Shown: positions 44,951 through 54,066, counted from the stretch's first letter. The stretch is 64,000 nt of DNA from Prauserella rugosa (GCF_000719975.1 NZ_JOIJ01000009.1:124001-188000); one strand, 5' to 3'. Translations and numbers: made by a program. The notes: a model not told the origin generated them from the letters alone.

Positions 44951-45692
44951 CGGAGGGCACCTCCTCCACCGTCTCCACCGCCGCCACCGTCGTCTGGGCA
45001 CCCGTTTCCACTACGCCGTCGTGCAACCGCACCACTGGCGAGCCGACGGCGATCAACGCCGGGTCGTGCGAGGTGACCACCACCGTGAGTCCCCGTCGTT
45101 CGAGGTCCCGCACGACCGCGATGACCGACTCGGCCGACGCCTTGTCCAACTGCGACGTCGGCTCGTCGGCCAACACGATGTCGGTGCGACGCGCCAGCAC
45201 GCAGCCGAACGCCAATCGTTGTTGCTGACCTCCCGACAGCACACCGATCCGCCAGGACGTCGTCCCGTCGAGGCCGAGTTCGGCGAGAATCTCCTCGGGG
45301 ACACAGTCCTGACCGGCCGACTCGGCCGCCGCACGCAGATTCTCGCCCACCGACAACGCGGGGAGCAGGTTGTCGACCGGGTTCTGGAAGACGAGGCCGA
45401 GACGTCGTCGTAGCAGCGTCCGCCGCATCCGGGCATCGATCCGGTCCACGTCGGTGCCGTCGAACTCGACCGACCCCGCCGTGAGTGGTTCGACGAGCCC
45501 GAGCACGCGCAACAATGTGGACTTCCCCGAACCGGACGGCCCGGCCAGGACCGTCATCGCGGCGTGCGGAATGTCGATCGTGACGTCCCGAATGCCCGTC
45601 GCCGTGCCCGTGGGGGTCACGTAGTCGACGCCGGCCGACCGCAGCCGGAAGGCCGGGCGGTCGGCGGCAGCGGGGCGAGGCGGTTCAGACAC
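44937..45692 (-). CDS. ABC ATPase 1 of an FtsX-type exporter
   Basis: The 251-aa ATPase has Walker A GPSGSGKST, Q-loop FQNPVDN, canonical signature LSGGQQQRLAFG, Walker B IVLADEPTSQLD and switch VTSHDPA. It is a MacB/LolD-type component. The GTG at 45692 overlaps the permease end by 8 bp, giving coupled translation. A second, less similar ATPase follows. Confidence 0.9.
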   Translation of the reverse strand: MSEPPRPAAADRPAFRLRSAGVDYVTPTGTATGIRDVTIDIPHAAMTVLAGPSGSGKSTLLRVLGLVEPLTAGSVEFDGTDVDRIDARMRRTLLRRRLGLVFQNPVDNLLPALSVGENLRAAAESAGQDCVPEEILAELGLDGTTSWRIGVLSGGQQQRLAFGCVLARRTDIVLADEPTSQLDKASAESVIAVVRDLERRGLTVVVTSHDPALIAVGSPVVRLHDGVVETGAQTTVAAVETVEEVPSDDTR

Positions 45693-48282
45693 GGAGCAGC
45701 TCCGCGGGGACAGCGGCACGCGCCGACCGTACCGCGAACCACGCGGTCGCCGTGACGACGAGAGCGGTTCCGACCAGTGTCAGGACGACCAGCGGCGCCG
45801 GATTGGGCAGGTGGGCCACCGGCGATAGCCACCGGACCGGGTCGAAGCGCGGCACCGCAATCGCCGCGACGGTGACCCCGCAGACGAGGCCGACGAAGGC
45901 CGCCACGCCGCCGACGCCACCGAGTTCGGCCAGGTGACTGCGCAGCAGTCCGCTTCTGCGCATGCCCATCCGCACGAGCAACGAGGCGGCGAGCGCGTTC
46001 TGCCTCCGCCGCGTCTCGGTCGCCACCACGACGGTCATGACCGCGACCACGGCGAGCACCACGCCGAGGAGGGTGACGAACGAGAACGTCCACTCGACCA
46101 CCCGGAAGGGCAACGCGTCGAACACCGCGTCCCTGGTCTCCGGGTTGGGGTGCGCCAACCCGGCATCGCGTAGTGGTGCGACGAGCGCGTCGAGCGGTCC
46201 CGTCGACAGGAGTGTCCACCGGGTCACGGCTTCGACCTGCTCGCCGGACAGCGCGGTGCGGGACACGACGTAGCCGGGATCGTCGGTGAGGAGCGGAAAC
46301 GCCTCGACGTCGGCGATCGCCCGCAGCGGTGTATCCCCGACGTCGGGTGCGGGACCGGACGGCCCGCCGACCCGGATGGCGGGAAGCTCGCCGTCCACGG
46401 GCGCGTCCATGCGGGTGAAGAGCGTCCGCAGGTGGTTCTCGTCGAGCCCGCTCGTCCACGCGACCCCGAGGAACGTTGCCGGGTCGACGACGGCCACGCG
46501 TGGATCGGTGCCCGTGGAGTTGATGCGGCCGACCAGTGTGGTGCCCTCGCGCACGCCGTCGGGGACGGGAACCTCGCCGACGGCGACCGCGTGTTGCACG
46601 TCCACAGCGGACTCCGCTCCGACGTACATGCCGGTCTTGTCGGCCAGGGCGGACCGCTGGGCCGTCGAGACCGCGCTGCCGACGGCGAGTGTCCCGACGG
46701 CAAGCACGCTGATCACCAGGACACCCACCACCGGGCCGGGAGTGGCGGCGAGCCTGCGCAGCGCCAACTGCAGGGCGGGCCGCGACCACCACCGGACCCG
46801 GTGCGAGAGTCGCAGCGCCAACACGGCAAGCCGGGCCGTGACGATGCCGACGGTCAGCACCACGGCCACCGGATACGACAGCGCGAGCGGATCCACCTGA
46901 GGCAGCGGGTCTCCGGTGGCTGACGTGCCACCGTAGTCGGCCAGCCGCAGCCATCCGATGAGCGCCACGGCGGCGGTGCCCAGCTCCCACGGGACGTAGG
47001 CGAGCAGACCGCGGGCACTCGGTGCACGGCCCCGTGCGGGTTCCGGCCGGCGGAACTCCCGGCGTGCGCGCGTCGTGACGACCGCGCCCACCGACAGCGC
47101 CGACACCACCGTCGCGGCGACCCCGCAGGCCGCCGCGACGGCGATGCCGCCGCCGTCGACCGGGCCCGCAGGCCCGTATGCGGGAAGTGCCCACCACGCG
47201 GCCACGACTCCCAGCGCTCCACCGAACAAGATCGGTGCTCCGAGTTCGGCCAGAGCCAATCCGCCGACCGCGGCCGGACGATGACCGCGGGTGAGGTGCA
47301 GGCGCACCTGCCGGTGGCGTCGCTGGTACCACTGCAGGCCGAGGACCGCCGCGCCTGTGCACCCGATCAGCACGGCCAGGACGGCCAGGGGAGCGATCGA
47401 CAGTCCCACGTTCGCCCGCGCCTGGTGTGCCAGCTCCACCGACCGCGCGAACGGAGTGGAGCCGTGGGTCAGCGCGCCGTGCCCGTCGTCTCGGAGCGTC
47501 TGTTCGACGTCGGCGATGAGCGCGTCGGCTCGCCGGAGTCGGTCGGTGGCTTCGGCGAGCGTGGACGGCGGTGGCGTGCGGAACGTGACGGTGAGGCGTT
47601 CGAGCTCGCTGAAGGGGCGCGTCGCGGTGTCGAAGGACGCACGGTCGGTCGCGAACAGTACCGGGCCGGTGAGCGTGTCCACGAGCCGGTTGGGCATCGA
47701 CAGGTCCCGCACCGAACACCACGGTCCCGGCGCAGGCAGGTGCAGGTCGCGGTAGATGCCCGTGGTGGGCGGCAACAGCCCTTCGTGCCCGCGGGTGCCC
47801 AGCGGAATGCCTTCGGCGTCGGCGAGCTCGGTCCCCATCCACAGGCCGGGTGAGGCGTTGCCGCGCAGCAGCTCGAGATCGCCGGTTCCGCCGGTGCGGT
47901 AGCCGACCCGGAAGTCGAACTTCTCGCCGCCGAACTCGGCGTTCCCGACCGGTGTGAACATGCTGACCACCGGCGCGCCGAAACCGTGTCGCGAGGCGCG
48001 GTCACGGACGACGTCAATCACGGTTTGCGCGTCACGCGGATCCACCGACGGCGAGGTGAACACGGGACCGTACTGGTCCTCGCACACGCTCCCGTGTCGT
48101 TCGGTGAGCGCGGCGCCGGCGGCCGCCTGGGCGTGCAGCGGGGTGGCGGTCGCCAGGAAGGACGTCAACAACGCCGTGACGGCGGCAACCACGACCACGA
48201 GCGGACTGGACATGGCGGCCCGCGGAGCCCTCCGCCATGCCAGGGCGAGCCGGAAGCGGCGTGACCGCCGCACCTTGCGCAT
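45685..48282 (-). CDS. FtsX/MacB-like ABC permease
   Basis: The 865-aa protein has an N-terminal transmembrane helix (VVVVAAVTALLTSFLATATP), a large extracytoplasmic domain of about 250 residues with two Cys in the first part (VCEDQY, WCSVRD), then a block of helices, a second outside domain, and final helices including the FtsX block VVAVMTVVVATETRRRQNALAASLLVRMG. This two-repeat architecture fits exporters of lipids, peptides or lipoproteins working with MacB-type ATPases. With the two adjoining ATPase genes it forms one operon. No substrate or regulator is visible. Confidence 0.85.
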   Translation of the reverse strand: MRKVRRSRRFRLALAWRRAPRAAMSSPLVVVVAAVTALLTSFLATATPLHAQAAAGAALTERHGSVCEDQYGPVFTSPSVDPRDAQTVIDVVRDRASRHGFGAPVVSMFTPVGNAEFGGEKFDFRVGYRTGGTGDLELLRGNASPGLWMGTELADAEGIPLGTRGHEGLLPPTTGIYRDLHLPAPGPWCSVRDLSMPNRLVDTLTGPVLFATDRASFDTATRPFSELERLTVTFRTPPPSTLAEATDRLRRADALIADVEQTLRDDGHGALTHGSTPFARSVELAHQARANVGLSIAPLAVLAVLIGCTGAAVLGLQWYQRRHRQVRLHLTRGHRPAAVGGLALAELGAPILFGGALGVVAAWWALPAYGPAGPVDGGGIAVAAACGVAATVVSALSVGAVVTTRARREFRRPEPARGRAPSARGLLAYVPWELGTAAVALIGWLRLADYGGTSATGDPLPQVDPLALSYPVAVVLTVGIVTARLAVLALRLSHRVRWWSRPALQLALRRLAATPGPVVGVLVISVLAVGTLAVGSAVSTAQRSALADKTGMYVGAESAVDVQHAVAVGEVPVPDGVREGTTLVGRINSTGTDPRVAVVDPATFLGVAWTSGLDENHLRTLFTRMDAPVDGELPAIRVGGPSGPAPDVGDTPLRAIADVEAFPLLTDDPGYVVSRTALSGEQVEAVTRWTLLSTGPLDALVAPLRDAGLAHPNPETRDAVFDALPFRVVEWTFSFVTLLGVVLAVVAVMTVVVATETRRRQNALAASLLVRMGMRRSGLLRSHLAELGGVGGVAAFVGLVCGVTVAAIAVPRFDPVRWLSPVAHLPNPAPLVVLTLVGTALVVTATAWFAVRSARAAVPAELLRV

Positions 48283-48464
48283 GCAGCGGGACTGTACTGC
48301 GCGCGACGGGCGTCGGTACGCGATTCGTCGGAAACGCCCCGGACAGCGATCAGGACGGGCGAGGGCCGCCGGGCTGGTCACGCGACGAGAACCCGTCCGG
48401 CCAGGCCCCGGCGCGCTGTGGCCGAGGGCGATCTCGGTGCCCAGGCCGTCCGCGGCGATGCTCC

Positions 48465-49421
48465 TCAGCTGGTCGGTTCGTGCGCGGTGTTCTTGGTGCG
48501 CCCGGTGTGCTCGATGCGGTTGCCGAGACCGTCGAGTTCGGCGCGGGTGTCGGCGTCGAGGTGCACGTCGACCGCACGGAGGTTCTGTTCGAGGTGGGCT
48601 GGCTTGGTGGTGCCGGGGATCAGCAGGGTCTGCGGCGCATGGCCGAGCAACCAGGCCAGGCCCACCTGCGCGGGACTCGCGTCCGTGCGTTCCGCAGCGG
48701 CGAGTACGGCCGGGTGGGCCGTCACACCGGAACCGAGCGGGAAGAACGGCACCCAGGCGATGTTCCGGGCACGGCACTCGTCGAGCACCGGCGCGTCGGT
48801 GCGGTCGAGCAGGTTGTAGTGGTTCTGCACGCAGGCGATTCCGACCGGGAGTGCCTGCCGGAGTTGCGCGCGGGTCACGTTGCTCAGTCCGATGTGGCCG
48901 ATCGTGCCCGCCTGGCGCAGATCCGCGAGCGCGGCGAGTTGGTCGTCCAGGTCGACGACCTGGTCACCACTGGCCCGGATGCCGGGTCCGCCGCCGTCGA
49001 GACGGCGCAGGTTCACGAGGTCGATCCGGTCGACACCCAGACTGCGCAGATTCGCCTCGACCTCGGCGCGTAGCTGCTCCGGACGCTGGGCCGGGGCCAA
49101 TCCGTACTCGGCGGCGGGTTCGTGAGTGGCGCCGACTTTGCTCGCGATCAGCACGCCGTCTCGCTGCTGCGCGAGCGCGCTGCCGATCGCCTCGTTGACG
49201 GCGCCTGCGCCGTAGAAGTGGGCGGTGTCAACGTGATCGACGCCGAGTTCCACGGCGCGGCGCAGAAGGGCGATCGCCTCCTGCCGCGGAACGTGCTCCA
49301 GTTGCATCGCGCCGTAACCGACTCGGTGCACGCGCCGGTCGCCGAGCAGTCCTCGCACGTCGGCGTCGGCTTCGGGCGGCGTGTTGGCGGTGTCGGTGGG
49401 CTTGGTGGGCTTGGTGGGCAT
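48465..49421 (-). CDS. Aldo/keto reductase
   Basis: The 318-aa protein has the AKR tetrad in GVDHVDTAHFYGAGAVNEAIG (Asp, Tyr), VLIASKVGATH (Lys) and IDLVNLRRLD, where the usual active-site His appears replaced by Asn-Leu. The cofactor end is LLIPGTTKPAHLEQNL. It should be a cytoplasmic NADPH-dependent oxidoreductase of the YajO/PdxI-type subgroup. The N-terminus has KPTKPT, from 9-bp tandem repeats. It is divergent from tetR across a duplicated operator, so the TetR protein probably controls it. The substrate is unknown. Confidence 0.9.
   Translation of the reverse strand: MPTKPTKPTDTANTPPEADADVRGLLGDRRVHRVGYGAMQLEHVPRQEAIALLRRAVELGVDHVDTAHFYGAGAVNEAIGSALAQQRDGVLIASKVGATHEPAAEYGLAPAQRPEQLRAEVEANLRSLGVDRIDLVNLRRLDGGGPGIRASGDQVVDLDDQLAALADLRQAGTIGHIGLSNVTRAQLRQALPVGIACVQNHYNLLDRTDAPVLDECRARNIAWVPFFPLGSGVTAHPAVLAAAERTDASPAQVGLAWLLGHAPQTLLIPGTTKPAHLEQNLRAVDVHLDADTRAELDGLGNRIEHTGRTKNTAHEPTS
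49395..49421. repeat. 9-bp tandem repeat, three units
   Basis: GGTGGGCTT repeats twice followed by GGTGGGCAT, encoding the Met-Pro-Thr-Lys-Pro-Thr-Lys-Pro-Thr start of the reductase on the minus strand. Confidence 0.7.
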
Positions 49422-49453
49422 CGCGCTGACCTCCCACTAGTCTGGGACATAGA

Positions 49454-49467
49454 CGGAGGATCCTCCG
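49454..49467. promoter_or_regulatory. TetR operator copy 1
   Basis: CGGAGGATCCTCCG is a perfect 14-bp palindrome between the divergent reductase and tetR genes. A near copy lies 39 bp away. Confidence 0.6.
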
Positions 49468-49492
49468 CCTATGAGTCACGGTACACCGAAAA

Positions 49493-49506
49493 CGGAGGAC
49501 CCTCCA
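49493..49506. promoter_or_regulatory. TetR operator copy 2
   Basis: CGGAGGACCCTCCA matches copy 1 with two changes. Its GGAGG also stands 11 nt before the ATG at 49510 as a possible ribosome site, so repressor and ribosome sites may overlap. Confidence 0.5.
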
Positions 49507-49509
49507 GAT

Positions 49510-50124
49510 ATGTCGGGCGACGGTCAGGGACGGGAGCGCGCGGACGCGCGGCGGAACCGCGGGCGGATCGTCGAAGCGGCGCTGGCGGCGTTGAGCGATT
49601 CGCAGGGCACGGCGTCGCTGGAGTCGATCGCGCGCCGTGCAGGCGTCGGCATCGGGACCCTGTACCGGCACTTTCCGTCCAGGGAGGCGCTGATCGAGGC
49701 GGTGTACCGCGACGAACTGGGACAGCTGTGCGATGCCGCGGGCGAGCTCGCCGCCACGTTGCCTCCCGAACGAGCGCTGCGCACGTGGATGGGCCGCTAC
49801 GCCGACTTCGTCGCGACCAAGCACGGAATGGCCGAGGCGTTGCGAGAGGTGATCGCCTCGGGGGCCGTCACGTCCGACGACACGCGCAGACGGCTCGGCG
49901 AGGCGGTCCGGGGGATGCTCGACGCAGGGGCGGAAAGCGGCCGCCTGCGCGGCGACGTGCCCGCAGAGGACGTTGTCGCACAGATGGCCGGGGTGCTGCT
50001 GGCGTGCCAGCGACCGGATCAACGTCCGCAGGTCGATCGACTGCTGGACCTGCTGATCGACGGCCTCAGCCCTGACCGCAGCCCCGACCGAGCCGCACAC
50101 ACGGACGAGCACCGGGCGAACTGA
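49510..50124 (+). CDS. TetR-family regulator
   Basis: The 204-aa protein has the helix-turn-helix RIVEAALAALSDSQGTASLE then SIARRAGVGIGTLYRHFPSREALIEAVY and a SBP-type C-terminal ligand domain. I chose the ATG at 49510 because it gives the usual TetR length and leaves both palindromes upstream; the ATG at 49471 would place the second palindrome inside the gene. It should repress itself and the divergent aldo/keto reductase. The inducer is unknown. Confidence 0.88.
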   Translation: MSGDGQGRERADARRNRGRIVEAALAALSDSQGTASLESIARRAGVGIGTLYRHFPSREALIEAVYRDELGQLCDAAGELAATLPPERALRTWMGRYADFVATKHGMAEALREVIASGAVTSDDTRRRLGEAVRGMLDAGAESGRLRGDVPAEDVVAQMAGVLLACQRPDQRPQVDRLLDLLIDGLSPDRSPDRAAHTDEHRAN

Positions 50125-50142
50125 ACACGATTCCGGATGGGG

Positions 50143-50193
50143 CGGTGCCGCCGGCGTCGCGGTGTGGGGCGGGCCCGCGCACCGGCGGCACCG
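50143..50193. terminator. Hairpin between convergent tetR and sugar-porter genes
   Basis: CGGTGCCGCCGG and CCGGCGGCACCG form perfect 12-bp arms with a 27-nt loop that can itself fold. Position between convergent genes suggests a shared terminator. Confidence 0.5.
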
Positions 50194-50196
50194 GGA

Positions 50197-51588
50197 TCAG
50201 CTCGCCGTGGGGGTGCGTGCGGGCACGTCGCCGTTGAGTTCGGCGTCGATCTCCTCGAGCGTACGGCCCCGGGTCTCGGGCAGCTTCCGGTGCAGGAACA
50301 GCAGCCCGAGGCCGCCGAGCACCGCGTACAGCCAGAACAGTCCGCTCGGCGACAGTGCGTTGATCGTGGTCAGCACCGTGACCGAGATCAGCAGGTTCAG
50401 GATCCAGTGGGTCGCCAGCCCCGCGCTGCCTGCTTTTCCGCGCACCTCTGTCGGGAACACCTCGCTGTTGACCAGCCACATCGCCAGACCCAGGCTCGCC
50501 GAGAAGGACGCCTGGTAGACCATGAGGAACGTCAGCAGCACGCCCGCCCAGATCCCGTCGAGATCGGTGAAGGCGTAGACCGCGCCGATCACCACGAGCG
50601 AGAGCACGACCAGTCCTGTCCCGCCGAGGACCAACGGCCGCCTGCCGATGCGGTCGACCAGGAGTAGGCCGACGAGCGTGAAGCCGACGTTGGCCACACC
50701 GAGACCGACCGACGACAGAATCGCGGCCGAGTCTCCGAATCCGGAGCCGGTCAGCAGCGTCGGGGTGTAGTACGTGACGGCGTTGACGCCCACGAGCTGG
50801 TTCGTCGCCGCGACACCGACGCCGAGGATGATTCCCGGCCGGAACCGCGAGGAGAGCAGATCGCGGAAGGTGTAGGTCTTCTCGGCACGCATGGCCGCCG
50901 TGATCTCCGCGATCTCGTCGTCGACGGCCTGCGCGGACCGGCTGCGCAACAACAGCGCTCGGGCCTCGCCGTCCCGCCCCTGGGACAGCAGCCATCGCGG
51001 ACTCTCCGGCAGCAGCGGCAGGGCCACGAGCATCACGAGTGCGGGGACGGCGGCGACCGCCAGCATCCAACGCCAGGCCTGCGAGTCCGACAGGACATAG
51101 CCGGTGATGTACGAGATCAGGATGCCGGAGGAGATCATGAGCTGGTTCACCGACACGAGCCGGCCACGCAGATGGGCCGGCGCGATCTCCGCGATGTAGG
51201 CGGGCACAGCCACCGACGCGGCACCGATCGCCAGACCCAGCAGAATGCGGGCCAACAGCAGGACAACCATCGAGGCGGCGAGGCCGGAGGCGATCGCACC
51301 TGCGAGGAACAGCACGGCGACAGCCAGGAGCGTGCGCCGCCTGCCGATCCGGTCCATGATCGCGCCGCCCGCCGCGACGCCGATGATGGCGCCGACCAGC
51401 AGCGAGGCGACCACGAACTCCTTCGCCTGATCGCTGAGGTCGAACTCCGGGCCGATATACAGCAGTGCCGCCGAAATGATGCCGGTGTCGTAACCGAACA
51501 GAAGGCCGCCGAATGCCGCGATCACCGTCGCACCCGCGCCCGCGCTCTTGCGTGGACGCGCGCTCCCGACGACAGCGCTGTCGTTCAT
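50197..51588 (-). CDS. Sugar porter of the major facilitator superfamily
   Basis: The 463-aa protein has twelve predicted helices and the sugar-porter signatures: GYDTGIISAAL in helix 1, DRIGRRR between helices 2 and 3, PESPRWL, NQLVGVNAVTYYTPT in helix 7, DRIGRRPL, NSEVFPTEVRGKA and PETRGRTLEEID at the end. It should bring a monosaccharide or polyol in with protons. It is divergent from the lacI gene across a pair of operators shared in sequence with those at 54067-54105, so it serves the sugar-degrading genes there. Confidence 0.94.
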   Translation of the reverse strand: MNDSAVVGSARPRKSAGAGATVIAAFGGLLFGYDTGIISAALLYIGPEFDLSDQAKEFVVASLLVGAIIGVAAGGAIMDRIGRRRTLLAVAVLFLAGAIASGLAASMVVLLLARILLGLAIGAASVAVPAYIAEIAPAHLRGRLVSVNQLMISSGILISYITGYVLSDSQAWRWMLAVAAVPALVMLVALPLLPESPRWLLSQGRDGEARALLLRSRSAQAVDDEIAEITAAMRAEKTYTFRDLLSSRFRPGIILGVGVAATNQLVGVNAVTYYTPTLLTGSGFGDSAAILSSVGLGVANVGFTLVGLLLVDRIGRRPLVLGGTGLVVLSLVVIGAVYAFTDLDGIWAGVLLTFLMVYQASFSASLGLAMWLVNSEVFPTEVRGKAGSAGLATHWILNLLISVTVLTTINALSPSGLFWLYAVLGGLGLLFLHRKLPETRGRTLEEIDAELNGDVPARTPTAS

Positions 51589-51722
51589 CTCCTCGACTCC
51601 CGTTGTCTCGTGAGTGTCTCGTGACCTGTGTCCTAATCGCGCGGCGATCCGCAGATCCCAACCCTTCCCGAGGAGAGGGCGGGCCGCAGGTGCCGTGCCG
51701 TGTCGGCACAGTAGACGTGCCT

Positions 51723-51737
51723 ATGTCACCGATGTCA
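51723..51737. promoter_or_regulatory. LacI-type operator 1
   Basis: ATGTCACCGATGTCA is the first of four related sites. It differs from the strongest copies by one base in the CACCGGTG core. Confidence 0.65.
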
Positions 51738-51746
51738 AGACAGTAC

Positions 51747-51761
51747 ACGTCACCGGTGTCA
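51747..51761. promoter_or_regulatory. LacI-type operator 2
   Basis: ACGTCACCGGTGTCA has the palindromic core CACCGGTG, which is a CG-centred hexamer-type site expected for LacI proteins. It begins 24 bp after operator 1. Confidence 0.7.
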
Positions 51762-51881
51762 TAACCTCATAACGGCGACTCGCCGGCAGAGTGGCACGCC
51801 GGGGCGTCCGGAATCGATACACTGCCCGGCGAAGCCGACACACCGGCAGCGCCTCCTCGTCGAAAGGATTCCCGCGATCCC

Positions 51882-52874
51882 ATGACCACGATGCGAGATG
51901 TCGCCGCGCTCGCCGGAGTGAGTGCGAAGACGGTGTCGCGGGTGTTCAACAACGACGAGCACGTGTTGCCCGAGACCCGCGCGCGGGTCGAACTGGCCAT
52001 GCGCGAGCTGAGCTACGTGCCGAACGCGGTGGCCACGACGTTCCGGAACGGACGTGCACCGGTGGTGGGGGTCGTCGTTCCGGACCTGCTCGATCCGTTC
52101 TTCGCGGCCGTCGCCGAGTCCGTCAACCAGGTGGCGGTCGAACATGGGATGTCCACGATGGTCACCACGATCGGCGACGACGCCCGGCAGGAGGGGACCC
52201 TGGTCGGCCGGTTGCTCAGCCAGTCGCTGAGCGGGCTGGTGATCGCTCCGGTCGCCACCGACAACGCGTATCTGGCGCGGTGGGCCGAGAAACTGCCCAT
52301 CGTGTTCGTCGACCGCGCACCGAGCGGCGTGTCGGCCGACGCGTTCCTCGAGGACGACGAGGGTGGTGCGCGGATGGGCGTGGAGCACCTGCTCGCGCGG
52401 GGTCATCGGCGGATCGCGTTCGTCGCCGACCTTTCGGACGTGCCCACCGGCCGCAGCCGGTTGCGTGGCTACCGTGCGGCATTGTCCGAGCACGGCATTG
52501 ATCGCGACGAGACCTACGAGATGTTCGGGGTGCTCGACCGCGAGAGCGCAGCCGACGCGGTGGCGCGACTGGCTGCACTGCCCGAACCGCCGACGGCGAT
52601 CTTCTCCTCGAACGCTCGCAGTACGATGGCTCTGGTCCCGGTGCTGCGCCGCCAGCCCCACGCCGTCGTCGGCTTCGGCGACTTCCCGATGGCCGACATG
52701 GTGACGCCGGCGATGACGGTGATCGACCAGGATCCGGCACTGCTCGGCGACCACGCCGCGCGGCGGGTGTTCGACAGGCTGGAGCATCCGAAGCGGCGCT
52801 TCCGCAGACGCACCGTGCTTCCGGTGCGGCTCATCGAACGTGAATCCTGCAAGGTGGCCCCACCGACACAGTGA
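51882..52874 (+). CDS. LacI-family regulator of the sugar island
   Basis: The 330-aa regulator has the N-terminal headpiece MRDVAALAGVSAKTVSRVFN and the hinge YVPNAVATTFRNGRAP, followed by a sugar-binding periplasmic-type fold with VVGVVVPDLLDPFFAAVAE and HLLARGHRRIAFVADLS. It should bind the four CACCGGTG sites and release them in the presence of the sugar or its phosphate. The 3' end overlaps the convergent kinase-phosphatase gene by 44 bp. Confidence 0.94.
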   Translation: MTTMRDVAALAGVSAKTVSRVFNNDEHVLPETRARVELAMRELSYVPNAVATTFRNGRAPVVGVVVPDLLDPFFAAVAESVNQVAVEHGMSTMVTTIGDDARQEGTLVGRLLSQSLSGLVIAPVATDNAYLARWAEKLPIVFVDRAPSGVSADAFLEDDEGGARMGVEHLLARGHRRIAFVADLSDVPTGRSRLRGYRAALSEHGIDRDETYEMFGVLDRESAADAVARLAALPEPPTAIFSSNARSTMALVPVLRRQPHAVVGFGDFPMADMVTPAMTVIDQDPALLGDHAARRVFDRLEHPKRRFRRRTVLPVRLIERESCKVAPPTQ

Positions 52875-54045
52875 GCCGGTCCAGGCCGTCGACCACTGCG
52901 TCTGCACCGGCCAGGTCCTCGGCCGGCACGGTTCCCAGCACCCCGACGACACCGCAGCCGGCCGCGCGTGCGGCGGCGACCCCAGCCGGGGCGTCCTCCA
53001 TCACCAGGCACCGTTCGGGTGCGACACCCAGCCGCGCCGCGGCACGCAGGTAGGGCTCGGGATCGGGCTTTCCGGCGTGGACGTCGTCCGCGGTGACGAA
53101 CACCGGCGGCGGCTCGATACCCACCGCGGCCAGGCGTGCGCGTGCGATGGAGGAAGTTCCCGACGTCACGAACGCATACCGGTCGAAGGGGAGGGTATCG
53201 ACGAGTTCGCGTGCCCCCGGTACCGGTTCGACGGTGGCCGCATCCTCGACCTCGAGCTGTTCGATCCGCCGCACCCCGTCGGCGACGTCGCCGGCTGGGA
53301 CGAGCCGTTCCAGGAGTGCCCGTGCGGGGCGGCCGTGGTTCTTCGCCACCGGCGCCGAGGGGAGGCCGAGTTCCGCACCGAAGCGGTCCCACGACCGCAG
53401 CACCGAGGCCGTCGAATCGGCGAGCACTCCGTCCACATCGAACAGCACGGCATCGTAGTCGCGTCCGAAAACGACGGCCCTGCTGTCGACGGGAATCCGA
53501 TGACCGAGCGCGCGGCGCGCCCGGAACCGCTGCTGCTCGGGAGTCAACTGGGCCTCGATCGCGATGTGCGGCACCCGCGGAACCGGCGGCGGAGAGTCCG
53601 CGGGCCGGTGGGTGTCGCGTGCCGCGCCACGCTCGGCGCGGCGACGTGCAAGCAGTGCAGGGTCGCCGGCGAGGTGCACCATGTGGACGTCCGCACCTGA
53701 CAGCTCGTCGATGAGCTCCTGCCATTCCGGACCACCCGACAGTTCCGCGGTGAACGGGGCGACGAGCACGGCCTGGCCACAGGTCGATGCCACATCGGCC
53801 GCCGTGGCGCGCAACGCAGCGTAGCGGGCGGCGCGGATGGTGTCGGCGTGCGGCGGGGCGAGCCAGTGCGTGCGCAACACCGGACCGTGGAGTCGGTCGA
53901 GCAGCGTCGAGGTGAGGGTGTCGAGGTCCAGCAGCGGCGCGCCGAGTTCGGTCGCGAGACTCCGTCCGAGGGTCGTCTTCCCGCTCCCCGCCGGACCCGC
54001 GACGGCGATCACGAGCGGCCGGGTGGTTTGACAACGCGACGTCAT
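52831..54045 (-). CDS. Fused P-loop kinase and HAD-IA phosphatase
   Basis: The 404-aa protein joins two enzymes. Residues 1-190 resemble small-molecule P-loop kinases (GPAGSGKTTLG at 17-27; LLDLDTL as a Walker-B-like segment near 38). Residues about 195-404 are a complete HAD-IA phosphatase: DVDGV with nucleophile Asp203 and Asp205, TSG at 294-296, Lys326 and Glu350-Asp351. The second part resembles beta-phosphoglucomutase or sugar-phosphate phosphatases. A phosphorylating and a dephosphorylating domain in one chain could balance a sugar-phosphate pool or relay between positions. It starts 22 bp from operator 3, so it belongs to the LacI regulon. The substrate is unknown; the fusion is seen directly in the reading frame. 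Confidence 0.85.
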   Translation of the reverse strand: MTSRCQTTRPLVIAVAGPAGSGKTTLGRSLATELGAPLLDLDTLTSTLLDRLHGPVLRTHWLAPPHADTIRAARYAALRATAADVASTCGQAVLVAPFTAELSGGPEWQELIDELSGADVHMVHLAGDPALLARRRAERGAARDTHRPADSPPPVPRVPHIAIEAQLTPEQQRFRARRALGHRIPVDSRAVVFGRDYDAVLFDVDGVLADSTASVLRSWDRFGAELGLPSAPVAKNHGRPARALLERLVPAGDVADGVRRIEQLEVEDAATVEPVPGARELVDTLPFDRYAFVTSGTSSIARARLAAVGIEPPPVFVTADDVHAGKPDPEPYLRAAARLGVAPERCLVMEDAPAGVAAARAAGCGVVGVLGTVPAEDLAGADAVVDGLDRLTVSVGPPCRIHVR

Positions 54046-54066
54046 GCTCCCGATGATAGCCGTCGT

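Larger units (their letters stand above)
51589..51881. other. Control region between sugar porter and lacI
   Basis: This gap holds two LacI-type operator copies (51723-51737 and 51747-51761). I see no other gene. It should contain back-to-back promoters for the porter and the regulator. Confidence 0.6.
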
